Notes under the pieces: model-generated
The model's database searches: none
What the model saw: only the letters and a program-made list of their open reading frames with translations
Told to the model about the DNA's origin: nothing
Source of the DNA: Ambrosia x helenae
Lineage: Eukaryota; Streptophyta; Magnoliopsida; Asterales; Asteraceae
DNA length: 64,000 nt
Assembly: GCA_030844895.1 (NCBI GenBank)
Contig: CM061227.1
Coordinates: 328,153 to 392,152, forward strand
Direction: 5' to 3'
Shown: positions 49,797 to 61,518 of the stretch, one piece after another
Position numbering within the stretch: the stretch's first letter is position 1
Layout of the letters: each line of letters starts with the position of its first letter
Program-made: the position numbers and the translations under genes

Positions 49797-49915
49797 AATC
49801 GCATGAACTGTTCATGCGATTAGGCCCAATCGCGTTACTGTTCACGCGATTAGGATTCCTAATCGCGTATAAACCTGCACAATCGCATGGAACGGGCTGG
49901 ACGACTAGAAACGCC

Positions 49916-49923
49916 TATAAATA
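49916..49923 (+). promoter_or_regulatory. TATA box of the gypsy LTR
   Basis: TATAAATA about 700 bases into the LTR, followed by an A/C-rich start region (ACAACACTTAACC). Confidence 0.7.
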
Positions 49924-50590
49924 CAACACTTAACCTCCTAAACTCAATTAGACAAACCCTAGTCGTCCCATAACCGCCCCAAACACTGAAACAACCTCTG
50001 GAAGGCGATTTTGATCAAAAACACAAGGTTTCAAGGTCTAACCATCAATCTTTTACAATTCCAAGGTTTGATTCTTATCCATAACACTTTGTAAATGTTT
50101 TTAATCAATCCCTAATGGTCCAGACCTGTTCATAAACGAAAAGGCTTTCTGAAAATCGTCAATAAAGGTTGTTAATCGGATTATAACTAATTAACATGCG
50201 TTATGGGTACGTGTGATTAGAAAGATAGGATTTTTATGAATCTTGATGATGTTTTGATGTGTTATCATGCTAGGTCAGAATTGATATTGATAGTATGATG
50301 ATAGAAACCTGATTAATTGATTATTAGGGTTATTGCTATGTATGTGGGTATGATATTGCATGCTACGTGTATGTGTTTGGATTGCTTTGGTTGCATGCAG
50401 GACTGATAATACGAGGTTGAACGAAGGGTTTTGGGTTAAACATGTTTAGGATAGTGTTTGGGATGATATTGGGTAGTTACACACGTTCTGGATCTGATCT
50501 GGGGTGTTAAACGCGCGAAAAACCGGAACAGCATGGTTACAGGCGATTAGCAAGGCTAATCGCCTATAATTCATGAGATTGGGGAGCTAA

Positions 50591-50770
50591 TCGCCAATAA
50601 TGTCACGTGATTAGCCCCAATCGCATATAATGTCACGTGATTAGCCCCAATCGCATATAATGTCACGTGATTAGCCCCAATCGCATATAATGTCACGTGA
50701 TTAGCCCCAATCGCATATAATGTCACGTGATTAGCCCCAATCGCATATAATGTCACGTGATTAGCCCCAA
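50591..50770 (+). repeat. 30-bp tandem array with CACGTG in each unit
   Basis: Six units of TGTCACGTGATTAGCCCC followed by AATCGCATATAA; the last is partly diverged. Each has a perfect CACGTG and a GATTAG/AATCGC pair. The minus-strand frame over it (10-residue periodic) is a by-product of the period. Mirrored at 58676-58855. Confidence 0.95.
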
Positions 50771-52072
50771 TTGCATGTAACTTCATGTGATTAGCCCTAA
50801 ATGCTAGTAGTTACATGTGGTATAGCCCTAAATGCTAGTAATTCATGCGATTAGGATTCCTAATTGCTAGTTGACCAACCTAAATGCTAGTTGACTTTTC
50901 CTAATCGCGTGTACTGCTGCTGTAAGTGTAAATTAGCATTCCGAGACCCGATTTGACATGTAGTAACATGCTAGGAACCTCGTAACATGTCTAATAACTT
51001 GGTAACATATATTTGGATGTTTTTCGGAGATACGTGAACTATATGCTATAACTTGTTGTGTGTTAACGTATGTTAAGTATACTTGCGTTATCGCATGTTT
51101 TGGAGCGTAAACATAACACGGGGAGTCTCGGGTCACCAATGGGATGTCGAGTCTTGTACTTTGGGTCAGTTAAACAGTCACGGTATTTTTAAACGAACTT
51201 GGTTATGGTCTGGACATCTAGGGACTAATTAACCTGCGGGTTATTAGTCTAAGTACTTGTAACTGTCGTATGTTAGGTCGCCACTGTACGGGACTAACAT
51301 AGCAGCTGAGTTTACTCGGGATTAGGAGTAAAGCAACTTAAGGTGAGTTTACGGCCCCTCTTTTAAACTGGTTTTATACTTTCGGGGGAGAAAACATGTG
51401 TTAAAACGATTGTTTGGTAAATTCTGTCATACTATGGGTTCTAACGTATACTACACGATCTTTGGAAGTCCCGGGGGGAACCATGAATGTGCGGGTTTGC
51501 ACAACGGGGAAATGTGAATAGCGCTATTGGGAGTGACCAACCCCGCTCGTCGGCTTGGAGGGCCGGGCGAGTGCATATTGTCTCAAACAGGAACAACAGG
51601 AACATTTGGAACTATTCGGGCACAAAACTGGTATACGTGTTAGTAATGGTTTTCCAATCGTGGTAGTAGCAAAACGTACGCCTAGCTAGCGTATACTGTT
51701 TTTCTATTTGTTATAGTATGGACAGGTGAACTTGGTACTTGAACTGCAAACCTGTAAACTCACCAGCATTTTTGTGCTGACGTAAACTTTTACATGATTT
51801 CTCAGGTCGCTAAGGTAGCACAGGGGAACTAGGGCGCACGCGTCTGCACGGCGTCTAGATAGAGTTTCATGATTTCACAAACATTGAACTTGGTTTATTT
51901 ATGTTGAACTTTATTTTGAATAAGCTTCCGCTGTAAACGGGATTTTAAAACTATGTTTTGGTATTGCATTAATTACATTTAGACTTGTTTATTGTGATCG
52001 TTGGTTTGGATCCTGGTTTGTCATGCGCCTCGCGGTAAAACTCCGCAAGTGGATTTTGAGGGTGTGACAGAT

Positions 52073-52085
52073 TGGTATCAGAGCC
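52073..52085 (+). promoter_or_regulatory. Gypsy primer binding site
   Basis: TGGTATCAGAGCC, three bases after the 5' LTR, complementary to initiator tRNA-Met. Confidence 0.9.
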
Positions 52086-52625
52086 AATGGTTATAGTGAA
52101 CTAGGACTGCATGTAGAGTCTAGTCTATAGCCGAGTCGCACACACTAGACGATCACATGGTACTAAACGTTATAGTGGTTTACGTATGGTCTTGTCGGGG
52201 TGTCTCTAAATCGTTGGTCTTTCTACGTTACATCATCCGTTCTATCTTAGGTTGGGATACTTGTTTTCTAGGCTGTGTGGTCTATTGGAGTAACTCGTGT
52301 GTTCTTGAGATTTGTCCAAGGCTCGGACATCTCCCTTTCGCACTCCAATAGAAGCACATGTCATGAACTACCGTAGTATTACGGTGTGTAGCTAAGAGTC
52401 TATGTTCGGTGATTTGAACTTTGAACTAGGAGAACACTTGGAGGACCATGTAGAGCGTTTTATCATTTTGGGTGCACACAAAATCATAAAACGAAATGCA
52501 TGGAAGCACTAGTGAGCTCTGAGTTTGAAGGGATAGTCCTGGATTGGATCTGGCTTTAATCTTGTGAACATTTGTGGTTATCTTTAACTGCGAAACTAAA
52601 TTTTCTCGTTCTTTCTGCCAGAATC

Positions 52626-55600
52626 ATGTCTGGAGTGCGTGGAGGACGAGGAGGTGGACGCGGTGGTGGACGCGGTGGTGGTCGTGGTGGTGCTGGTGGT
52701 CGTGGTGGAGGTATTAACCTGTCACAGGCTGATCTGAACAACTTGCTCCAGGCTGCCTTTCAGTTAGGGCACAACGGTGGTGGTAAGTTGTTTTATCCAT
52801 TTTCTTTGCCTCATTGGTGAGTCTTGTGTACGTTATTCGTGATTTCTCATACGTTTCATTTCAGGTGGTCCTGTTGACCCACCCCCACCCATGTGCACCT
52901 ATAAGATGTTCCGGGACTGCAAACCCCAGGAATTCTCTGGCACCGAGGGTGCGGTCAGTTTGCTTAGGTGGTTGGAGAAAGTGGAGTCGGTATTCTTGAT
53001 GTGTAACTGTCTCCCAGAAGATCGGGTGAAGTATTCGGCTGCGTTATTTCAAGACGTGGCATTGACTTGGTGGAATGGTATTACCCAGAACATGGGGATT
53101 GGGGAGGCATATGCTATGCCGTGGGAGAACTTTGTACAGTTGCTGAAGCGGGAGTATTGCCCGAGAGAAGAGGTACAGAAGCTGGAGCATGAGGTGTGGA
53201 ACCTCAAGATGACTGGGTCTGAAATCGAGAAGTATACGGTTAGGAGGAATGAGTTGGCAGTGCTATGTCCCGATTTGCATGTGCCGGAGTATCGTAAGAT
53301 TGAACATTATGTCTCAGGGTTGGTGCCGGAAATCGCAGGGTTAGTGGCTGCTGGGAATCATCCTACTTATGCGGAGGTAGTTCGATCTGCACATAGGATG
53401 ACTAATTTAAAGGTGAATGAGGGGATTTTGCCGGCGAAGGGTTCGACTGCTAAGGCTCCAGAGAACAATAAGCGCAAGTGGGAAAACGACGGGAAGGGAT
53501 CTGGGTCTACGCAGCAGGGTAAAAAGTTTGATACTGGGGGTTCATCGTCTTCGGGTAATAAGCAGGGTGGTTATGCGGGAAAACTGCCCAAATGCAACAA
53601 ATGTGGACGCCATCATCAAGGGAACTGCGACAGTAACCGTTGTCACCGCTGCCAGCGAACTGGGCACTATGCTAAGGATTGTCGGGTTACACTTCCATCG
53701 ACTCAGGCTCCGACCAACAGTTCTGCTCCGACTACTCAGGGTACTACAGGGAAACAAGGGTGCTATAACTGCGGTGACACTGGGCATTACAAGAAGGATT
53801 GCCCAAAGCTGAAACAGGGTGGAAACAACGGGAATGGTAACAACGGGGGCGGCGGCAGAAATGCACGTGCCTTCGTCATTGGAGCTGCTGAGGCTAGGCA
53901 GGACCCTGATACAGTCACCGGTACGTTTCTTCTCAATAATCATTCTGTTAGCGTGTTATTTGATTCTGGTGCCGACAAGAGTTTTGTATCCATGGACGTT
54001 AGTCGACTGCTAGATGTAGTACCTGTACCATTAGAGACCAAGTATATTATTGAGTTGGCTGACGGGAAAACGATTGAAGCTACTAGTGTTCTTCGGGAGT
54101 GTCAGTTAGAGTTGTCGGGTTTATCGTTTCCCATCGACCTTATGCCGGTACCATTGGGTAGTTTTGACGTGGTAGTGGGAATGGATTGGTTATCTTTGTA
54201 TCGCGCGGAGATTGTCTGTTACGATAAGGTTATTCGGATTCCTCTCCCTGATGGAGAATTTCTTTCTGTGTACGGTATCAAGGGTGGTGTTTCGCCAAAC
54301 ATCATCTCTAGCATGAAAGCCCTCAAGTGTCTTCGAAAGGGTTATCCAGCCGTTTTGGCGCTTTTATCTGTGTCCTCCAGTGATGAGAAGAAGATTGACG
54401 ACATTCCGGTGGTACGCGAGTTTTCTGATGTTTTTCCCGATGACTTATCTGGTCTTCCCCTCGTCGTCAAGTCGAGTTCGGTATTGATCTCGTACCAGGG
54501 GCTGCTCCTATTGCTCGGGCCCCCTACCGTCTTGCACCTCCCGAGATGCAGGAATTATCTAGCCAGTTACAGGAACTCTTGGACAAGGGTTTCATCCGAC
54601 CAAGCTCTTCCCCTTGGGGAGCCCCGATTTTATTTGTCAAGAAGAAGGATGGGAGTTTCCGATTATGTGTAGACTACAGAGAGCTGAACAAGTTGACCGT
54701 TAAGAACCGTTATCCTCTTCCGCGTATCGATGATCTGTTCGACCAACTCCAGGGTTCTAGTTATTATTCCAAGATCGATTTGAGGTCCGGTTATCACCAG
54801 CTGCGCGTCAGGGAGGCTGACGTTGCAAAGACTGCTTTTCGAACACGTTATGGCCATTTTGAATTCTTGGTCATGCCTTTCGGTCTCACGAACGCACCGG
54901 CGGTTTTCATGGACTTGATGAACCGCGTCTGTAAACCGTATCTGGACAAGTTTGTCATTGTGTTTATTGATGACATTCTGATCTACTCCAAGAACGAGAC
55001 CGAACACGGGGAACATCTGCGATTAGTTTTGGAACTCTTGCGAAGGGAACAACTTTACGCCAAGTTCTCAAAGTGTGACTTTTGGTTACGCGAAGTCCAA
55101 TTTCTAGGACATGTGGTTAATGAACTAGGGATTCATGTCGATCCTGCTAAAATCGAAGCGATCAAGGACTGGGGAGCACCTAAGACGCCAACTGAGGTGC
55201 GGCAATTCCTAGGCCTTGCGGGCTATTACCGTCGTTTCATTCAGGGGTTCTCGAAGATTGCTCAACCCCTCACCACTCTCACTCAGAAGGATAGGAAGTT
55301 CGACTGGGGTGAATCACAAGAGTCCGCATTTGAAGAACTGAAGTCTAAACTGTGTTCTGCTCCTATTCTGTCTTTACCTGAGGGTCCTGATGATTTTGTC
55401 GTTTACTGTGATGCTTCCATTCATGGACTCGGTTGCGTGTTGATGCAACGCGAGAAAGTGATTGCGTATGCTTCTCGTCAACTTAAGGTGCACGAGAAGA
55501 ACTATACAACTCATGACTTGGAGTTGGGTGCCGTGGTATTCGCGTTGAAAATTTGGAGACATTACTTGTACGGTACCAAATGCACCATCTACACCGATCA

Positions 55601-57266
55601 CAAGAGTCTCCAACACATTTTCGACCAACAACACTTGAACATACGGCAGCGTCGCTGGATTGAACTTTTGAACGATTATGATTGTGCTATTAAGTACCAT
55701 CCTGGCAAGGCGAATGTTGTAGCAGACGCCTTGAGCAGGAAGGAATCTTCTAAACCTCGTCGCGTTCGGGCGTTGCAGCTCACTATCCATTCGTCACTAC
55801 CTGACCAAATCCGTTCTGCCCAATTGGAAGCTTTGAAGGAGGAAAACCTTAAAGCTGAAACTATGCACGGTGCCGACAAGCACCTAGAGCGAAGGCCTGA
55901 TGGCCTGCACTATTTCGCAGAACGCATATGGGTTCCTTTATTCGGGGGACTACGGGAGCTTGTTCTTGATGAGGCTCATAAGTCCCGATACTCTATTCAT
56001 CCTGGTTCGGATAAGATGTACCAAGATCTGAAGGTACTTTACTGGTGGCCAAACATGAGGTCGGACATAGCCTCATACGTGAGTAAATGCTTGACTTGTG
56101 CTAAGGTCAAGGTGGAATACCAGAAACCGTCGGGTCTCCTGCAACAACCTGAAATTCCGGAATGGAAATGGGAACGGATTACTATGGATTTTGTCACACA
56201 ACTTCCTAAGTCACCAAGCGGGAACGACAAGATATGGGTGATTGTCGATCGGTTAACGAAATCAGCCCATTTTCTTGCTATTAAGGAGACCGACACTATG
56301 GATCGTTTGGCTCGTCTCTACTTGAAAGAAGTTGTTTCTAAGCACGGGGTACCTGTTTCTATTATCTCGGATCGTGACTCCCATTTTACGTCTCACTTCT
56401 GGAAGTCTTTGCACAAGGCTTTGGGTACCCAACTAGACATGAGTACGGCTTACCATCCACAGACTGACGGGCAGAGTGAGCGTACGATTCAAACTTTAGA
56501 AGACATGCTGCGGGCATGTGTGATCGATTTTGGCAAGGGTTGGGAAGCTCATCTGCCGTTGGTAGAGTTCTCGTACAACAACAGTTATCACACGAGCATC
56601 AAGGCTGCTCCGTTCGAGGCACTGTACGGACGGAAATGCCGCTCTCCTCTTTGTTGGGCTGAGGTGGGTGAGAGTCAACTCACTGGGCCCGAACTAGTGT
56701 ACGAAACTTCGGAAAAGATCGTACAGATTCGAAATCGGTTGGCGGCGGCACGGGACCGGCAAAAGAGTTATGCTGATCAGCGTCGCAAACCACTGGAGTT
56801 CCAAGTCAACGACAAAGTACTTCTAAAAGTCTCACCGTGGAAGGGCGTCATACGCTTTGGAAAGCGTGGCAAACTCAATCCGCGATATGTCGGCCCATTT
56901 ACGATCCTGGAACGGATTGGGCCGGTGGCATATCGACTTGATCTACCGACGGAGCTCGGTAACGTACATAACGTCTTTCACGTGTCAAACTTGAAGAAGT
57001 GTCTGGCTGACGAGTCTCTCATCGTTCCACTAGAAGAGATCAAGGTTGATGATCGTCTTCGGATTGTGGAAGAACCTGTGGAGATCCTTGATTACAAGAT
57101 TCGTAGCCTACGTCACAGCAAGATTCGTATCGTTAAGGTTCGGTGGAACTCGAACCGGGGACCGGAATATACATGGGAACGGGAGGATCAGATGAAGTCT
57201 AAGTATCCTCATCTCTTCCCTAAGGAAGCGTTCGAGTCGAGGCATGTCTCTTCGGCAGCTGAATGA
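52626..57266 (+). pseudogene. Gypsy gag-pol polyprotein with a gag intron and one frameshift
   Basis: The start at 52626 gives MSGVRGGRGGG, an Arg/Gly-rich N-terminus. An 82-bp GT-AG intron (52783-52864) must be removed to join it to the rest of gag (WWNGITQ near 53070). Three zinc-knuckle-like motifs follow (CNKCGRHHQGNC, CHRCQRTGHYAKDC, CYNCGDTGHYKKDC, 53590-53810), then protease DSGA near 53965, reverse transcriptase with FIDD near 54965, RNase H YCDAS near 55405, integrase with the HHCC region near 55990-56110 and the catalytic core near 56170-56500, and a chromodomain-like end (VEILDYKIRSL, GPEYTWERED). One base appears missing in a C run near 54457-54460, between protease and reverse transcriptase. 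It ends with TGA at 57264-57266. As read, it is defective by that one shift. Confidence 0.9.
52783..52864 (+). other. Predicted spliceosomal intron in gypsy gag
   Basis: Donor GTAAGT after GGTGGTG, T-rich interior, acceptor TTTCATTTCAG. Splicing joins Gly codons and restores the open frame into the ATG TGC ACC at 52891. Unspliced, the frame stops at about 52820. Confidence 0.75.
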
Positions 57267-57287
57267 ATCTCGGGTCGAGATTCCTTT

Positions 57288-57301
57288 TAACGTGGGGATG
57301 A
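57288..57301 (+). promoter_or_regulatory. Gypsy polypurine tract
   Basis: TAACGTGGGGATGA directly before the 3' LTR. The same words recur 123 bp inside the LTR. Confidence 0.75.
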
Positions 57302-60154
57302 TGTGACAACTCGGGTAAATCTCTCTTCTGGTTTCTATCTTTTTGTTTGATTCCTTCGTTACTCTTTTGTTCTTTTGGTACTTGTGCAATTTTCGGGACG
57401 AAAATTCTTTTAACGTGGGGATGATGTGACACCTGGCAAATTCGGGTTAACAACATGGTCTAGATGAAAGTCTACCTTAGCGAGTCACGCGTATACGGTA
57501 CTTAACTGGGTTAGTTAGGTCGGGTTATGGTTCGGGAACTATTGGTTAGTCTAGAAGATCATTGGATGTTGGTCTAGAGGTTCGTTAGATGTCAGTCCTT
57601 AACCAAGTGTACAAACGGTGACGATCGGTAGGATCGTCAGGGCATACGGAACATACGAGTCTCGAGTCCCGGGAATTGGTGAACGAGTATGAATATGTGT
57701 ATTTACTTGTGTTATGTGTTTACAATCATTATATGACTTGTCGGTACATTAATATGTGTTAACATATGTTAAAACGGGGTTCATGTGGTGTGACTGGGAA
57801 TCATGTGGTGTGACTGGGGTTCATATGGTGTGACTGGGAATCATGTGGTGTGACTGGGATTCATATGGTGCGACTGGGGCTAATCGCATGAACTGTTCAT
57901 GCGATTAGGCCCAATCGCGTTACTGTTCACGCGATTAGGATTCCTAATCGCGTATAAACCTGCACAATCGCATGGAACGGGCTGGACGACTAGAAACGCC
58001 TATAAATACAACACTTAACCTCCTAAACTCAATTAGACAAACCCTAGTCGTCCCATAACCGCCCCAAACACTGAAACAACCTCTGGAAGGCGATTTTGAT
58101 CAAAAACACAAGGTTTCAAGGTCTAACCATCAATCTTTTACAATTCCAAGGTTTGATTCTTATCCATAACACTTTGTAAATGTTTTTAATCAATCCCTAA
58201 TGGTCCAGACCTGTTCATAAACGAAAAGGCTTTCTGAAAATCGTCAATAAAGGTTGTTAATCGGATTATAACTAATTAACATGCGTTATGGGTACGTGTG
58301 ATTAGAAAGATAGGATTTTTATGAATCTTGATGATGTTTTGATGTGTTATCATGCTAGGTCAGAATTGATATTGATAGTATGATGATAGAAACCTGATTA
58401 ATTGATTATTAGGGTTATTGCTATGTATGTGGGTATGATATTGCATGCTACGTGTATGTGTTTGGATTGCTTTGGTTGCATGCAGGACTGATAATACGAG
58501 GTTGAACGAAGGGTTTTGGGTTAAACATGTTTAGGATAGTGTTTGGGATGATATTGGGTAGTTACACACGTTCTGGATCTGATCTGGGGTGTTAAACGCG
58601 CGAAAAACCGGAACAGCATGGTTACAGGCGATTAGCAAGGCTAATCGCCTATAATTCATGAGATTGGGGAGCTAATCGCCAATAATGTCACGTGATTAGC
58701 CCCAATCGCATATAATGTCACGTGATTAGCCCCAATCGCATATAATGTCACGTGATTAGCCCCAATCGCATATAATGTCACGTGATTAGCCCCAATCGCA
58801 TATAATGTCACGTGATTAGCCCCAATCGCATATAATGTCACGTGATTAGCCCCAATTGCATGTAACTTCATGTGATTAGCCCTAAATGCTAGTAGTTACA
58901 TGTGGTATAGCCCTAAATGCTAGTAATTCATGCGATTAGGATTCCTAATTGCTAGTTGACCAACCTAAATGCTAGTTGACTTTTCCTAATCGCGTGTACT
59001 GCTGCTGTAAGTGTAAATTAGCATTCCGAGACCCGATTTGACATGTAGTAACATGCTAGGAACCTCGTAACATGTCTAATAACTTGGTAACATATATTTG
59101 GATGTTTTTCGGAGATACGTGAACTATATGCTATAACTTGTTGTGTGTTAACGTATGTTAAGTATACTTGCGTTATCGCATGTTTTGGAGCGTAAACATA
59201 ACACGGGGAGTCTCGGGTCACCAATGGGATGTCGAGTCTTGTACTTTGGGTCAGTTAAACAGTCACGGTATTTTTAAACGAACTTGGTTATGGTCTGGAC
59301 ATCTAGGGACTAATTAACCTGCGGGTTATTAGTCTAAGTACTTGTAACTGTCGTATGTTAGGTCGCCACTGTACGGGACTAACATAGCAGCTGAGTTTAC
59401 TCGGGATTAGGAGTAAAGCAACTTAAGGTGAGTTTACGGCCCCTCTTTTAAACTGGTTTTATACTTTCGGGGGAGAAAACATGTGTTAAAACGATTGTTT
59501 GGTAAATTCTGTCATACTATGGGTTCTAACGTATACTACACGATCTTTGGAAGTCCCGGGGGGAACCATGAATGTGCGGGTTTGCACAACGGGGAAATGT
59601 GAATAGCGCTATTGGGAGTGACCAACCCCGCTCGTCGGCTTGGAGGGCCGGGCGAGTGCATATTGTCTCAAACAGGAACAACAGGAACATTTGGAACTAT
59701 TCGGGCACAAAACTGGTATACGTGTTAGTAATGGTTTTCCAATCGTGGTAGTAGCAAAACGTACGCCTAGCTAGCGTATACTGTTTTTCTATTTGTTATA
59801 GTATGGACAGGTGAACTTGGTACTTGAACTGCAAACCTGTAAACTCACCAGCATTTTTGTGCTGACGTAAACTTTTACATGATTTCTCAGGTCGCTAAGG
59901 TAGCACAGGGGAACTAGGGCGCACGCGTCTGCACGGCGTCTAGATAGAGTTTCATGATTTCACAAACATTGAACTTGGTTTATTTATGTTGAACTTTATT
60001 TTGAATAAGCTTCCGCTGTAAACGGGATTTTAAAACTATGTTTTGGTATTGCATTAATTACATTTAGACTTGTTTATTGTGATCGTTGGTTTGGATCCTG
60101 GTTTGTCATGCGCCTCGCGGTAAAACTCCGCAAGTGGATTTTGAGGGTGTGACA
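57302..60154 (+). repeat. 3' LTR of the gypsy element
   Basis: 2853 bp, same length and arrays as the 5' LTR at a constant offset of 8085. No base difference noticed on reading. Confidence 0.95.
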
Positions 60155-60743
60155 TTAACTCTCCGGCGATCCAAGTTTTCTTAATAGTGATGATCTTAAT
60201 TCGATGTATTTTTGTATTTTTGAGTCTCAAAATTGTTAATCAAGTATTAATCAAAGTGAAGGGTAATTTATATAAAACAGAAAGTAAGTAACTGTTGAGA
60301 GAGGTTAAAAATTAAAGAAGATAATGAAATGGTTTGAGAAAAAAAAAATTACAGGTTTATTAATGAGTGTAGGACTAGAGAGGATGAATACGATGAAATG
60401 AATAGGGCTCATACTTAGTTGTTTTTTGCTTTTTATCGGTTGGTTTTGACTTCCTTTTCAACTTTTATTTTTGTTTTGAAACAAATTTTTTTTTAATTGC
60501 CAAACTTTCACCTTTTTATATTTTCATCATTCGTGAGATTCGAACTCTCAACCTCCCCCAAAAGGATTTGTTAGCCTACAACCTAAGTGAGAAATAAAAT
60601 TTGATTCATCAATTTAATATTACTTTAATCGTAGCTTAAAAATAGTTTACATTATTTATTTCGTTAAGGCCTAAAGCTAATAAGGCTAAGGGGCACAATT
60701 TTTGTAGCTTGGCCCAAGCACCTGAATTTTCAGAGCCGGCGTG

Positions 60744-60852
60744 TGTATGCGTGTATGTATGTATGAGTATGTATGTATAAGTATGCATGTATGTATGAGT
60801 ATGTATGTATGTATGTATGTATGTATGTATGTATGTATGTATGAGTGTATGT
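60744..60852. repeat. Right part of the TATG microsatellite
   Basis: Continuation of the array at 48713-49150, with the same GTATGAG and GTATAAG variants, cut apart by the hAT-like and gypsy insertions. Confidence 0.93.
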
Positions 60853-60997
60853 GTGTTTATATTTGTATGTTATTACATACTGAGACTAGAAAGACATGCC
60901 CGAAAATGAATCCCCATTTAAAACATAGTGAGCTTAGAAATACCCGCCCGAAATTGATTTAGTAATTAATTTCGGGTAGTCCCCGTTTTGGGACTGC

Positions 60998-61202
60998 TTT
61001 TTGAATACTTTATCTCATTTAGGATGTGAATGTGTACTACATGATTGTTTGTTTTTGAAAGATTCGGTTGGCATTTCCTCTTTGCTCCTCGGGTATATAT
61101 TTATATTATATACTTGGGGGCTAAGGGGAAATGCTGCCGAGTTTTTCTTAAACAAACAATCATGTAATACACATTCATATATGAGATAAGGTATTCAAAA
61201 AG
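60998..61202. repeat. Long hairpin, arms of about 95 bp, within the CACTA element
   Basis: The left arm (TTGAATACTTTATCTCAT, CATGATTGTTTGTTT, GGCATTTCC) pairs with the right arm (GGAAATGCTGCC, AAACAAACAATCATGTA, GAGATAAGGTATTCAA). The loop is AT-rich. It may be an embedded foldback MITE or a small-RNA source. Confidence 0.8.
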
Positions 61203-61293
61203 TGGGTTTAGCAGCCTACCCTTTAGGTGTCAATAATACGTTTCATTTAAATTATCGTGCCTCAAACCCAAATTATGTTTCAGTCACATCATC

Positions 61294-61518
61294 ATGTCGA
61301 TCGATAAAAGCTGGATGTTTATAAAGAACCGTTTGGATGTTGAGTACCAAAAAGGAATTAACAATTTCATTAAGTATGTCAAACCATTCGTCAACTCAGA
61401 TGGAACGATTAGATGTCCGTGTAAAAAGTGTAATAATTCTATCTTCATAGACTTCATAACAATGATATATCATATTCGTATAAATGATTTCGATGAATAT
61501 TACACGCCGTGGATTTAG
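61294..61518 (+). pseudogene. CACTA transposase-associated domain fragment
   Basis: 74 residues starting MSIDKSWMFIKNRLDVEYQ, with a central RCPCKKCNN and a final YYTPWI. This matches the N-terminal Transpos_assoc domain of plant CACTA transposases (Lys-Ser-Trp start, CPCxxC). A stop follows at once and the element ends 150 bp later, so the catalytic part has been deleted. Confidence 0.85.

Larger units (their letters stand above)
49217..52069 (+). repeat. 5' LTR of the gypsy element
   Basis: 2853 bp. It holds an inner copy of the purine tract and LTR start (49330-49351), five 20-bp units (49696-49796), a 29-bp palindrome (49795-49823), a TATA box and a 30-bp tandem array (50591-50770). Confidence 0.95.
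49217..60154 (+). mobile_element. Ty3-gypsy chromovirus (Tekay/Del-like), 10.9 kb, TSD TTAAC
   Basis: Two LTRs of exactly 2853 bp start TGTGACAACTCGG and end GGGTGTGACA. TTAAC flanks the element (49212-49216 and 60155-60159). The primer site and purine tract are in place. Large LTRs, gag with CCHC knuckles, and a chromodomain-like C-terminus point to the Tekay lineage. Equal LTR length and no noticed difference indicate a young insertion. Confidence 0.97.
49151..60743. mobile_element. Probable hAT-like non-autonomous element split by the gypsy element
   Basis: The left end CATGGCCGGCCCTTAAG and inverted right end CACGCCGGCTCTGAAAA are similar; TGTATGCG flanks both sides (49143-49150, 60744-60751), an 8-bp duplication. 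Without the gypsy it is about 650 bp. The caution is that the flanks are microsatellite, so the duplication could be chance. Confidence 0.55.

Noticed and set aside
50591..50770. Regular direct repeats that could suggest a CRISPR-like array
   Set aside because: Units are contiguous with no unique spacers, lie inside an LTR, and the genome is a plant's.
50571..50786. A 71-residue minus-strand frame with a 10-residue period (also at 58656-58871)
   Set aside because: A by-product of the 30-bp LTR tandem array, present in both LTRs.
54440..54470. Programmed frameshift between gypsy protease and reverse transcriptase
   Set aside because: Tekay-type elements normally use one frame, and the site is a plain C run without a typical slippery heptamer; an indel or sequencing error is simpler.
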